DNA of 42,998 bases from Gemmatimonadota bacterium (lineage in GTDB: Bacteria > Gemmatimonadota > Gemmatimonadetes > Gemmatimonadales > GWC2-71-9): the NCBI GenBank assembly GCA_003221035.1, contig QHUB01000034.1, positions 1 to 42,998 of the forward strand, written 5' to 3'. The notes under the pieces are model-generated. The model saw nothing but the letters and a program-made list of their open reading frames with translations. It did not search any database and was not told the origin of the DNA. A program made the position numbers and the translations under genes. Positions 24,264 through 32,103 of this stretch are shown here, one piece after another. Every line of letters begins with the position of its first letter. The stretch's first letter is position 1.

Positions 24264-24833
24264 ATGAAGAAGCATATCGTGTTCTGTCTGGCCGTCATGC
24301 TCGCGCCGAGTCTCCGGGCGCAGCAGCGCGATACGGCGGCGGGCGCCGCGACGGCCGCGCGGAACGACACCGCTGAGGCGCGGGCGTTGCGCGACCGCAT
24401 CGAGGCGGCGTTCAGTGAGCGCGTGCAGGAGAACCTGAATCTGTCGACCGAGCAGTCAACCAAGCTGCGCGCGACGCAGGAGCGCTTCGGCGCGCGCCGC
24501 CGCACGTTGCAGCAACAGCAAATGGACCGGCGTCGCGCCATCGACGATCAGATGCAGCCGGGCGTCGCAGCCAACCAGGACAGCCTGCGCAAGCTCCTCG
24601 ATGCACAGCGCACGGGCCGCGCCGAGCTGGCGAAGATTGAGCAGGACGAAGACCAGGAGATGGCGGGGTATCTGACGCCGGTGCAGCGGGCTCGCTACGA
24701 GCAGATGCGTGGCCGGCTCATGCAGCGGGTGGTGGAGATGCAGCTGGAGCGCCGGGATGGGCGGATGGGGCGGGGGATGCAGCCGGGAGTTCGTCCTGGC
24801 CAGCGGGCCGGGCGCAGGGGTCGGGGCATCTAG
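24264..24833 (+). CDS. Spy/CpxP-like periplasmic protein
   Basis: A 189-aa protein. A signal peptide (MKKHIVFCLAVMLAPSLRAQ) is followed by a long helical, Arg/Gln-rich region. Two LTxxQ-type motifs are visible: LNLSTEQSTKLRATQERF and YLTPVQRARYEQM. That is the pattern of the Spy/CpxP fold, which includes periplasmic chaperones and stress sensors. The C-terminus ends in a Gly/Arg/Met-rich tail. ATG 24264 has GGAGGGATAGG just upstream. It follows the sigma and anti-sigma genes without a gap and is likely part of the same stress operon, perhaps feeding back on the membrane protein. Confidence 0.82.
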   Translation: MKKHIVFCLAVMLAPSLRAQQRDTAAGAATAARNDTAEARALRDRIEAAFSERVQENLNLSTEQSTKLRATQERFGARRRTLQQQQMDRRRAIDDQMQPGVAANQDSLRKLLDAQRTGRAELAKIEQDEDQEMAGYLTPVQRARYEQMRGRLMQRVVEMQLERRDGRMGRGMQPGVRPGQRAGRRGRGI

Positions 24834-24865
24834 AAAAAGCAGGCGGGGAACGCGTCGGGGAAACA

Positions 24866-24893
24866 ATAGGGGCGCAGCACGCTGCGCCCCTAC
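24866..24893. terminator. 28-bp palindrome, copy C, between convergent genes
   Basis: A copy of the palindrome at 4817-4844 and 8034-8061 with small changes; TAGGGGCGCAGC and its complement flank a central AC (24867-24892). It lies between the convergent Spy-like gene and the duplicated-domain lipoprotein gene and could terminate both. Confidence 0.65.
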
Positions 24894-24903
24894 CCGTTTG
24901 TGG

Positions 24904-25740
24904 CTAGGACAGCGACTTGCTGATCTGCTCGCAGCGACCCAGCAGCGTTGCGCTACCCACGGGCGTCCCGCTCGCGTCCGTGAAGCCCGCGAAGATCCAG
25001 GGATTCCCGCCCACGCCGCCTTGTGACGGCTGTTTGGGGAAGGTCAGGTTCAGACCAGGCGGAATGACCGTGAGGACGTCACTGACGCTCGCCTCATGCG
25101 GTCCACCGACCGGGTTGTCGTTGTTGCGGAAAATGATTCGGAGGCCGAGGCCGTCCATCGTGAGACCGGCGGTCACATCAATGAAGGGACCGGGACTGTT
25201 CTCGCAGCTCGTGATCTCGAACTGAGCAAACCCGGCGCCTGAAGTGCCCTGCCCGCGATTGAAGCCGTAGCGTGTGCCTTGCACGCACCGTCCCAGGAAG
25301 ATCTCGTCGCTCGTCGGATTGCCCTTCGCATCCACAAACTGCACCCAAATGAACGGATTTCCGCCCGTCCCGCCGCGCGACGGTTGTTTCGGAATCACAA
25401 TGGGGCCACCGCTGTTCTGGAAGGAGACGTCTACGACGTTGTCCGCCGTGTAGGTGTGCGTGCCCTTCAAGTTATTCGTGAACGTCATCTCGACGCCGAA
25501 GCCGCCCACGGCCGCAACACCCTCCAGAGTGATCCGCGGTCCGGGATTGTTGGAGCACTGCTCGGCGGTGAAGGTGGCGTTGAGGCTTACGGGAATGGGG
25601 ATGTTCGTCCTGTTGATGTGCGGAAGTGACGACGAAGCAGTCGCGGTCGTCGCCGCGGTGATCCGCTCGGGCGAGGCGCCCGGCTCGTTACACGCCGCGA
25701 GCGCTGCCAGCACAGTCAGCAGGGCAGTGAAGCGTTTCAT
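24904..25740 (-). CDS. Lipoprotein with two tandem copies of an uncharacterised domain
   Basis: A 278-aa lipoprotein: the signal peptide ends at LAALAAC with Cys17. The mature part is two homologous beta-rich units, about residues 62-152 and 179-270. Each begins with a Cys just before NPGP or SPGP, carries PKQPS(R/Q)GG(T/V)GGNP near its middle, and ends in LGRC. One Cys pair per unit (62/152 and 179/270) probably forms a disulfide closing the domain. I do not recognise the domain. The GGAGGGAGG ribosome site before ATG 25740 is strong, so it may be highly expressed. A 10-bp inverted repeat lies just upstream. Confidence 0.8.
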   Translation of the reverse strand: MKRFTALLTVLAALAACNEPGASPERITAATTATASSSLPHINRTNIPIPVSLNATFTAEQCSNNPGPRITLEGVAAVGGFGVEMTFTNNLKGTHTYTADNVVDVSFQNSGGPIVIPKQPSRGGTGGNPFIWVQFVDAKGNPTSDEIFLGRCVQGTRYGFNRGQGTSGAGFAQFEITSCENSPGPFIDVTAGLTMDGLGLRIIFRNNDNPVGGPHEASVSDVLTVIPPGLNLTFPKQPSQGGVGGNPWIFAGFTDASGTPVGSATLLGRCEQISKSLS

Positions 25741-25759
25741 GCATTCCTCCCTCCGTTGT

Positions 25760-25802
25760 GGTGAAAATCAAAATGCGTCGCAGTGAACGGTGGATTTTCA
25801 CC
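25760..25802. promoter_or_regulatory. Inverted repeat upstream of the duplicated-domain lipoprotein
   Basis: GGTGAAAATC (25760-25769) and its exact reverse complement (25793-25802) are separated by 23 bp and lie 20 bp before the lipoprotein start. It may be an operator or a leader hairpin. I see no gene in the rest of 25803-26018. Confidence 0.4.
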
Positions 25803-26018
25803 GGCGTCGGGACAACGGATCAAAAGGGTGTGGCGAGGTTGCGGCCACGGAATTCTTGGTCAAACGTAGTTGCTGTTGGTGCGTTACCTGACGAGGACTT
25901 GGAGCATCTCCTGTCTTCACCCTGTCCTCAAGGATCCCGGGGCGCTGGCGGACCGAGAAGGTGCGCGCTCGCTCCCGGTCTTGGCTTTGTGTGGGTAAGT
26001 TATCGAGCCCGCGAGTTG

Positions 26019-26101
26019 GCCCGAGTGGCGGAATGGCAGACGCAGGGGACTCAAAATCCCCCGGGGGCAACCCCGTGAGAGTTCGACTCTCTCCTCGGGC
26101 A
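26019..26101 (+). tRNA. tRNA-Leu (anticodon CAA)
   Basis: A class II tRNA of 83 nt. The acceptor arm GCCCGAG (26019-26025) pairs with CTCGGGC (26094-26100), followed by discriminator A. The anticodon stem GGGGA/TCCCC encloses the loop CTCAAAA with anticodon CAA (26052-26054), reading UUG. The long variable arm CCGGGGGCAACCCCG-type and the T-loop GTTCGACTC are clear. The 3' CCA is not encoded. A protein gene begins 6 bp later. Confidence 0.97.
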
Positions 26102-26107
26102 TCCGCT

Positions 26108-27130
26108 ATGACGCACCTGTCGGTTGTGGTCCTCGCCCAGCTCGCCGCTGCACAGCACCCGACGCTCCGCGGCGCCATCGTCGCCGCCGAAACGGGTCAA
26201 CCCCTCGGCTTCAGCATCGTGACGTTGCTTCCGAACGGCGGCAGGCAGTTCAGCGACGCCGCCGGAGCCTTCAGCTTTGTCGCCGCCCCCGGATCCTACG
26301 TGCTCAGCGTCCGACAGATCGGCTATGCGCCGCTCGACACACAAATCGTCGTCGGCGACTCCACTTCCGTGCGCATCGCGCTTCGCCGATTGGCGATCGA
26401 GCTGCCCCCAGTCACTATCACGGCGCAACGATGCACGAACCCCGGCCGCCCCGACTCGAGCGATGCGGCGCTGCGCGCGGTGTTCGACCAGCTTCAGGAA
26501 AACGCGCGCCGCTACGAGCTGCTCGCGGACTCGTTTCCGTTCGAATACACGCTCGAGCTCTCCGCCCGTGAAGTGAGCCAGCGCGGCGACACGGGCGATC
26601 CCGTGCGGCGCCGGCTCCACTTCTCGAGCGAGCAGGATCATCCCTATCATGTCGGACGCGTCGTGGAACCGGCGTGGGGCGCCTGGGGAAATCCCGACAG
26701 CTTTGTCGTAATCCACAGCGCCGAGCTGCAGGACCTGGGGAACCCGACCTTCGTCGCGAATCACTGTTTCTCGTTGGCCGGGAGGGACACGATTGGTGGC
26801 GAAACCCTCGTGCGCCTCAACTTCGAGCCTGCCGCCCGGATCGGCTCGGCCGACATAGCGGGCGCCGCGTACCTCGATTCCACCACCTACGAGCTGCGGT
26901 ATACCGAGACGCGACTCACGAGACCCGAGCGCTCCGCGCTGATTGACACGCGCGCGATGAACTTTCGGACCCGGTTCCACAACATCGCCCCGGGCGTTCC
27001 TCTGCAAGATTCATTGATCGTGATTACGACATATCGGTACGGGCCGCGTGCGAAAGTAATCGACGTGCAACGCACTCTCGACGTGCGGTTTCGACGCGCC
27101 AAACCTGGTGGGACGAGCGAACACCCCTGA
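26108..27130 (+). CDS. Exported protein with a carboxypeptidase-regulatory-like domain
   Basis: A 340-aa protein. A short signal-like N-terminus (MTHLSVVVLAQLAAAQ) leads into a CarboxypepD_reg-like beta-sandwich (about 18-95) with the usual GAIVAAETGQPLGFSIV, then SDAAGAFSFVAAPGSYVLSVRQIGY split over two blocks. Such domains sit at the front of many TonB-type and surface proteins. The remaining 240 residues are beta-rich and not recognised. The gene starts 6 bp after tRNA-Leu with no ribosome site of its own, so it may be made from a processed tRNA precursor as a nearly leaderless message. It converges with the 59-aa lipoprotein gene. Confidence 0.8.
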   Translation: MTHLSVVVLAQLAAAQHPTLRGAIVAAETGQPLGFSIVTLLPNGGRQFSDAAGAFSFVAAPGSYVLSVRQIGYAPLDTQIVVGDSTSVRIALRRLAIELPPVTITAQRCTNPGRPDSSDAALRAVFDQLQENARRYELLADSFPFEYTLELSAREVSQRGDTGDPVRRRLHFSSEQDHPYHVGRVVEPAWGAWGNPDSFVVIHSAELQDLGNPTFVANHCFSLAGRDTIGGETLVRLNFEPAARIGSADIAGAAYLDSTTYELRYTETRLTRPERSALIDTRAMNFRTRFHNIAPGVPLQDSLIVITTYRYGPRAKVIDVQRTLDVRFRRAKPGGTSEHP

Positions 27131-27164
27131 CAAACATCAGACCAGAGGTGTCGCTCGGCATTCG

Positions 27165-27344
27165 CTACTCGCCAAGATCGAAGCCCAATACCTGATCGAC
27201 GTTCACGCGTGCGGCCTGCGCCGCGACGATGTGTTGGACAACTTTGGAGGTGTCAGGACCCGTTGGTCCACCATAACCGCCGCCACATCCCGCCACCGCG
27301 CCGGCAAGCACGAGCCCTGCGGCAATCAATAGCGCGCATTTCAT
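27165..27344 (-). CDS. Small lipoprotein, 59 aa
   Basis: A short gene. ATG 27344 is preceded by GAGGAG at ideal spacing, and TAG is at 27165-27167. The product starts MKCALLIAAGLVLAGAVAGC, a signal peptide with lipobox VAGC at Cys20, then a Gly/Tyr/Pro-rich spacer and a short helix ending VLGFDLGE. It would be about 40 residues after processing. No homologous family is recognised. The ribosome site, lipobox and clean start make it a real gene in my view. It lies between the tRNA-linked gene (convergent, 34 bp apart) and the beta-propeller gene (divergent). Confidence 0.75.
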   Translation of the reverse strand: MKCALLIAAGLVLAGAVAGCGGGYGGPTGPDTSKVVQHIVAAQAARVNVDQVLGFDLGE

Positions 27345-27464
27345 GACTGCTCCTCATGTTAGGTGCATCGGCACTCTCACCGGCGCGCACCGCGCCGCAC
27401 CATCGCTCCAGTGATGAGGTGATCTAAACCACTTGCGCCCCGTGGGTGCATGGGGGGATATGGG

Positions 27465-27478
27465 GCCTCTCAGGAGGC
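27465..27478 (+). promoter_or_regulatory. Small hairpin covering the ribosome site of the beta-propeller gene
   Basis: GCCTC (27465-27469), loop TCAG, GAGGC (27474-27478). The right arm is the Shine-Dalgarno sequence for ATG 27485. Sequestration would lower or condition translation; stability is modest. Confidence 0.35.
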
Positions 27479-27484
27479 TAAACC

Positions 27485-29479
27485 ATGGCGCTCTCGCTGC
27501 TGCTCGTACTGCTTCAGGCTACTCCCGTTCGCAACGCGTCGACGACCGCGCCCCCCGCGGCACAACCGAGCGCCGGTTCGGTGGCAGCATGGACGCTGCA
27601 CTTCACTGGTGAAGTGCGCTGGCAACAGACCACGCCCGCCGGCGCGTTGCTCGTGGCAACCGATGCCGCACTCGCGGGGGTAGACATCGAGCGCGGTCAG
27701 ATCGCGTGGCAGAAAAACGATCTCGGCGGCCTCTCGGCCGATAGCGTCCACATGATCGAAGGCTCGCTCCTGATGGAAGCCGCGAAGCCCGGTGTGTCCG
27801 TCATTTTCGATCCCGTCACCGGCACCGTGCTGTTCGACTCGCGCGCGCTGAGTCTCACCAGAGTGGTGACGCGGCGCGCGCTCCCGCAGTCGGGCACACT
27901 GCTGGTGCACGGCCAACGCGCCTCGGGCCCGCCACTGGTCGCGTTGTACGATCTTGCGACGGGCAAACAGCGCTGGGTGAGCGAATCGCTGTTCCAGCAG
28001 ACCGAACCCAAGCGCGGCGGTCTCGGCGGCCTGATGCAGGGACTCGTGCGCGCGGCGTCGTCCGGCACGCGACTCGAGGTGCTGCAGGCGGGACCAGACC
28101 TGATTGTCGTGTACACGCTGCTGGGGCTGCGCGCGCTCGATGCCAGGACGGGCGCGATCCGCTGGACCGCGTCGTTGCCAATGGCCCACTCGGGGTCACT
28201 GCCGCACCAGGTGCACCTCTACGCGTCACTGCGAAAGAATGACCGCATCTACGTCAGCTACGACGACCGGCTCATGGCGTATGGAATTGCCGACGGCCGT
28301 GCGCTATGGGCGAAGCCGGCGAACATCGACGGCTGGATTCGCGACATCGTCGAGCATCCCGCCGGCATCGTGATGCTGCCCGAATCGCCGCCCGCCGATC
28401 AGGCCACGGGAAACGTGCGGATCGTCAACGGCGTGGTGCAGACCGGCCTCAACATCGCCCGCTACGAAGACGGGACCATGCTCGCCCCGAAGCCGTTGCG
28501 CATGCACGGCACCGTCAAGGACGCGCTGCCTACCGGCGGTGACGCGCTGGTGCTCGCCATCGATGCGGAGTCGAAGACGTTCGTCAACGTGCTGAACGTA
28601 CCGACGGCCACGCTGCGCCTGCAGAAGGATGTGAAGATCAAAGGACAGCTCGATTACGCCGAGCTGGTCCCCGCAGGTCTCTTGTACATCTCGCGCTCGG
28701 ACGCATCGACGAACGGAGAAGTGAACGTCATCGACCTGTCGAGCGGTGAGCCGAAGTACAAAGATGCGGTCGAAGGCGGAAAGAACTCCGTCGTGCTGCA
28801 CGCGACGGAGGGTGGCACGCTGTACGTGTACGCCAACAAGGACCACCATCTCTACGCGGTCAACCGGCAGGACGGCAGCTATCGCGCGCTCGGGCCCGAG
28901 ATCCGGCTGCAGGGCGACGAGGATCCGACCACGCTCGAGGTTCGCACTGCGGGCCTCGTACTCACCTCGGCGCAGAACATGGTGATCGTGAGTCGCGACG
29001 GGCAGATCAAGCAGCAGGTCTATCATCCCGCACCGCAGCTGCCGGGGCTGATGCGGGCGCTGTATCGCATCAACTCAGTGCGTGCGGGACTCTACGGCGC
29101 CGCGGCCACGTCATACGGTGACGCCTTCGCGCAAGCATCGCGCTCCACCAGCGACACGGTGGTCAAGCGAGTGACCGCCGAGCTCGCCACAGCCTATTCA
29201 CAGGGCGGGGCACAGCTGACCGGCTATTCGCAGCAGGCCGGCGCCCTGGCCTCGAAACGCTTCAAGGCTTCGCTCGCTACGCCGAGTTCGGTGTTCGTGC
29301 TGACGAAGGGACCGGAAGGCAACGGGAATGTGCTGCTGCAGATCGACAAAGACACCGGCCAGCCGCGCTCACGCGTGGATCTCGGCAAGCAGCGCGAGCC
29401 GGTCTATGCGGTAGATGATATCTCCGGGATGCTGTTTCTACAGACGACGCCGGGAACGTTGGCGGGATATCGACTGTAG
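27485..29479 (+). CDS. PQQ-like beta-propeller protein
   Basis: A 664-aa protein with repeated propeller blades. Each blade has a pattern like a DxxTGxxxW or DIxRGQxxW end, for example VDIERGQIAWQKND, YDLATGKQRWVSES, LDARTGAIRWTASLP, YGIADGRALWAKP and VNRQDGSYRALGP. This is the PQQ-binding-like (PQQ_2) fold seen in BamB and in quinoprotein dehydrogenases. No quinone-binding or catalytic residues are evident, so a scaffold role is more likely. The N-terminus (MALSLLLVLLQ) is a short hydrophobic signal. AGGAGG precedes the ATG, inside a small hairpin. Confidence 0.82.
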   Translation: MALSLLLVLLQATPVRNASTTAPPAAQPSAGSVAAWTLHFTGEVRWQQTTPAGALLVATDAALAGVDIERGQIAWQKNDLGGLSADSVHMIEGSLLMEAAKPGVSVIFDPVTGTVLFDSRALSLTRVVTRRALPQSGTLLVHGQRASGPPLVALYDLATGKQRWVSESLFQQTEPKRGGLGGLMQGLVRAASSGTRLEVLQAGPDLIVVYTLLGLRALDARTGAIRWTASLPMAHSGSLPHQVHLYASLRKNDRIYVSYDDRLMAYGIADGRALWAKPANIDGWIRDIVEHPAGIVMLPESPPADQATGNVRIVNGVVQTGLNIARYEDGTMLAPKPLRMHGTVKDALPTGGDALVLAIDAESKTFVNVLNVPTATLRLQKDVKIKGQLDYAELVPAGLLYISRSDASTNGEVNVIDLSSGEPKYKDAVEGGKNSVVLHATEGGTLYVYANKDHHLYAVNRQDGSYRALGPEIRLQGDEDPTTLEVRTAGLVLTSAQNMVIVSRDGQIKQQVYHPAPQLPGLMRALYRINSVRAGLYGAAATSYGDAFAQASRSTSDTVVKRVTAELATAYSQGGAQLTGYSQQAGALASKRFKASLATPSSVFVLTKGPEGNGNVLLQIDKDTGQPRSRVDLGKQREPVYAVDDISGMLFLQTTPGTLAGYRL

Positions 29480-29508
29480 ACCTCCAAGGCGCGAACCGGC
29501 GCAATAAG

Positions 29509-29544
29509 GCGCAGCACGTGTGAACTACACCTGCTGCGCTTTTT
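29509..29544 (+). terminator. Rho-independent terminator after the beta-propeller gene
   Basis: GCGCAGCA (29509-29516) pairs with TGCTGCGC (29532-29539), with further pairs GTGT/ACAC inside, followed by TTTTT (29540-29544). The stem shares the GCGCAGCA core of the 28-bp palindrome family. Confidence 0.85.
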
Positions 29545-29575
29545 CGCGCATCGCTGCGCCTTACACTTCAGCGTC

Positions 29576-30022
29576 TTATGGTCCCGTGACCGTCGTGATC
29601 GAGAAAATCGTGCTGGTCACCGCAGCGGCTCCGCTCGTCGAGGCCTGGAGCGTGTAGGTCCCCGCCTTATCGACCGCCAGATCGTCGAACGACGCAATCC
29701 CTTTGACCGCCCGCCGTGACGGGGTGCCGTTCAGGGCCGCGCCTGTGGAGTTGTTGGTGAGTCCTATCGAGATCGTGCCGGTGAACGTGGAATCGGTCCC
29801 GCCCAACGAGTCCTTCGCCACGACTTCAACCGCGGGGCTGATCAGCTGACCGACATTCGCGGTGTTCGGCTGCACGAAGAATGCGAGCACGGGCGGGGCA
29901 CCGCTGCCGGTGCCGCCGGTACCGCCGTTCACCCCGATAATGATCGGCGCGGTACCACTGAAGCAGCCGCTGACGACGAGCGTGATCAGCGACCGGACGA
30001 TGGTCGAATGAGCAATTCGCAT
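29576..30022 (-). CDS. Ig-like (Big family) lipoprotein
   Basis: A 148-aa lipoprotein: MRIAHSTIVRSLITLVVSGC gives a lipobox at Cys20. A Gly-rich spacer (GVNGGTGGTGSG) is followed by a single Ig-like domain of the bacterial Big_3/invasin type, with QPNTANVGQLISPAVEV and the closing AVDKAGTYTLQASTSG. Such domains are adhesion or scaffold modules. I chose ATG 30022; an upstream start would place charged residues before the signal. It converges with the beta-propeller gene across the terminator at 29509-29544. Confidence 0.75.
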   Translation of the reverse strand: MRIAHSTIVRSLITLVVSGCFSGTAPIIIGVNGGTGGTGSGAPPVLAFFVQPNTANVGQLISPAVEVVAKDSLGGTDSTFTGTISIGLTNNSTGAALNGTPSRRAVKGIASFDDLAVDKAGTYTLQASTSGAAAVTSTIFSITTVTGP

Positions 30023-30210
30023 ACATGGGCCTACCCACGCCACCCGCCGCCGTTCCGGCAGGTCACATTCGGCAGGGATTAGGCATAGGCGGAGATGCGT
30101 TTAGATCGGACGTCGTACACCACTTCACAACCACTCGATCGATTTGTTTCGCGCGCGGCCCCGGCGAACGTGGTAGGAAGCACGGCTCTATCACCTATTT
30201 GGAGGTTCGT

Positions 30211-30795
30211 ATGTTTCGAGGCATCGCGTTAGCTGCTCTGCTCGGTGCGGTGGGCGTTGCGCCCGCGGTCGCACAGAGCGGCTTCTCCGTCACTCCGTGG
30301 GCGGGCGCCTATGTCCCGACACGGAACAGCTTCAGCGCAGTTGGTACCGACATCAAGCGCGACAACAGTTTCATTGGTGGCGCGCGTCTGACATTCTGGG
30401 GCAACAGCCCCGTTGGGTTCGAGCTCACCGGCGGGTTCGCGCCCGCGCGCGTGCACATTTCCGGCACGAACACGACGATCAACGGCGACCGCAACACGCA
30501 GGTCTTCGTCGGCGGCGCCAAGCTCATGCTTGGCCTGTCCCCCGCGACCTCGCGCGTCGGAATTTTCCTGAGCGGTGGTCCGTCGCTCATTCGGCGGGGC
30601 GCGGACGTGGCCCGTGAAAGCGACAGCCATACGGACTGGGGCGGCGTGGCCGGCCTCGGCGTCCGGATTCCGTTCTCCGCGTCGGTTGGTCTCCGGTTGG
30701 AGGGCGAAGACTTCTTTTATGGCGGCAATTTCAACACCGGTCGCAAGTTCCAAAACGACCTCGTGTTGAGCGCTGGTCTCGCGCTCGGCTGGTAG
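30211..30795 (+). CDS. Outer-membrane beta-barrel protein
   Basis: A 194-aa protein with a signal peptide ending APAVAQS. The mature part alternates polar and hydrophobic residues in strands with Gly-rich turns (FIGGARLTFWG, FVGGAKLMLGL, WGGVAGLGVRIPF) and ends in LGW, an aromatic C-terminus fitting recognition by the BAM machinery. The predicted barrel has about eight strands, like OmpA/OprF-type small barrels. ATG 30211 has GGAGG 6 nt upstream. A strong terminator follows at 30817-30844. The 188-bp region before it holds no other gene that I can support. Confidence 0.83.
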   Translation: MFRGIALAALLGAVGVAPAVAQSGFSVTPWAGAYVPTRNSFSAVGTDIKRDNSFIGGARLTFWGNSPVGFELTGGFAPARVHISGTNTTINGDRNTQVFVGGAKLMLGLSPATSRVGIFLSGGPSLIRRGADVARESDSHTDWGGVAGLGVRIPFSASVGLRLEGEDFFYGGNFNTGRKFQNDLVLSAGLALGW

Positions 30796-30816
30796 GACGC
30801 CGGTTCTGCAACAGAG

Positions 30817-30844
30817 AAGCTCGCCTGCAAAGGCGAGCTTTTTT
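30817..30844 (+). terminator. Rho-independent terminator just before icd
   Basis: A 9-bp perfect stem (AAGCTCGCC and GGCGAGCTT), a TGCAAA loop and a run of T that continues to 30844. It ends only 8 bp before the first possible icd start codon. Confidence 0.9.
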
Positions 30845-30852
30845 GTTGTAGT

Positions 30853-32103
30853 ATGGGGTCCATGCCAACACAGGTTGAAGGCCGCCGCGGCGGTGCCGTG
30901 GGCGTCAAAATCGACTTTCGCGATGGCCGCTGGATCGTCCCCGACCATCCCATCATCCCCTTCATCGAAGGCGACGGCACCGGGCCCGACATCTGGCGCG
31001 CCGCGGCCAATGTCTTCAACGCTGCCGTCGAAAAGACGTCCGCCGGCCGGCGCAACGTCATGTGGCGCGAAGTTCTGGCGGGGGAGAAGGCGTTCAATCA
31101 GACCGGCAGCTGGCTGCCCGAAGAGACGCTCAACGTCATTCGCGAGCACCGCGTCGCGATCAAGGGACCGCTGACCACGCCCGTGGGCGGCGGCATCCGG
31201 TCGCTCAATGTCGCGCTGCGGCAGATTCTCGATCTCTACGCCTGCATCCGCCCGGTCCGCTACTTCGAGGGCGTGCCGTCGCCCATGAAAGATCCCGGCA
31301 AGCTGAACATCGTCATCTTCCGCGAGAACATCGAAGACGTCTACGCGGGCATCGAATACAAGGCGCACAGCGCCGAGGCCGATGCGGTGATCGAGTTTCT
31401 CACGCGGCGGTTCGGCGCGAAGATCCGCGAAGGCAGCGCGATCGGCATCAAGCCGATGTCGAAGTTCGGCTCGCAGCGCCTGATGGCGAAGGCGATTCAG
31501 TACGCCATCAAACGTCGCCTGCCGTCGGTCACGCTCGTGCACAAGGGCAACATCATGAAGTTCACCGAAGGCGCGTTCCGCGACTGGGGCTACGAGATCG
31601 CGAAGGAGCGCTTCGGGGACCACACCATCGCCGAGGCGGAAGGTGGAAAGCGCAAGGAGGACGCCGGCAAGGTGATCATCAAGGATCGCATCGCCGACTC
31701 GATGTTCCAGCAACTGTTGCTGCGGCCCAACGAGTACTCCGTGGTCGCATCGCCGAACCTGAACGGCGACTATCTCTCCGACGCCGCTGCCGCACAGGTC
31801 GGCGGACTCGGCCTGGCGCCCGGCGGCAATGTCGGCGACGGGTACGCGGTGTTCGAAGCGACGCACGGCACCGCGCCCAAGTACGCGGGTCAGGACAAGA
31901 TCAACCCGAGCAGCGTGATTCTGTCCGGCGTCATGATGTTCGAAGAGCTGGGCTGGGACGACGTCGCGCGCGCGATCGTGCGCGGCCTGGAGGGCGCGAT
32001 CGCCTCCAAGCGCGTCACGTACGACCTCGCGCGCCAGATGCCCGGTGCGACCGAGGTCTCCACCTCCGCGTTCGCGGAAGCCATCGTCGAGCACCTCACA
32101 TGA
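30853..32103 (+). CDS. icd: Isocitrate dehydrogenase, NADP-dependent
   Basis: Up to 416 aa, the length of the E. coli enzyme, which it resembles throughout. It converts isocitrate to 2-oxoglutarate with NADP in the TCA cycle. Conserved blocks: [34 protein letters not shown] (the Ser that E. coli phosphorylates is Ser117 here), [32 protein letters not shown], and [17 protein letters not shown] with the metal aspartates. [15 protein letters not shown] is in the cofactor region typical of NADP enzymes. ATG 30853 and ATG 30862 are both possible; neither has a clear ribosome site. It overlaps pepA by ATGA. Confidence 0.96.
   Translation: MGSMPTQVEGRRGGAVGVKIDFRDGRWIVPDHPIIPFIEGDGTGPDIWRAAANVFNAAVEKTSAGRRNVMWREVLAGEKAFNQTGSWLPEETLNVIREHRVAIKGPLTTPVGGGIRSLNVALRQILDLYACIRPVRYFEGVPSPMKDPGKLNIVIFRENIEDVYAGIEYKAHSAEADAVIEFLTRRFGAKIREGSAIGIKPMSKFGSQRLMAKAIQYAIKRRLPSVTLVHKGNIMKFTEGAFRDWGYEIAKERFGDHTIAEAEGGKRKEDAGKVIIKDRIADSMFQQLLLRPNEYSVVASPNLNGDYLSDAAAAQVGGLGLAPGGNVGDGYAVFEATHGTAPKYAGQDKINPSSVILSGVMMFEELGWDDVARAIVRGLEGAIASKRVTYDLARQMPGATEVSTSAFAEAIVEHLT

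Noticed and set aside
25741-26018. Possible small genes in the gap before tRNA-Leu
   Set aside because: No frame has a ribosome site with a plausible product; only the inverted repeat at 25760-25802 stands out.
30229-32094. 621-residue minus-strand open frame opposite icd and the barrel gene
   Set aside because: It is a shadow of two well-supported plus-strand genes in high-GC DNA and runs across a strong terminator.
31062-32099. Long N-terminal extension of the leucyl aminopeptidase
   Set aside because: It is out-of-frame icd sequence; ATG 32100 with ATGA overlap and the normal family length is preferred.
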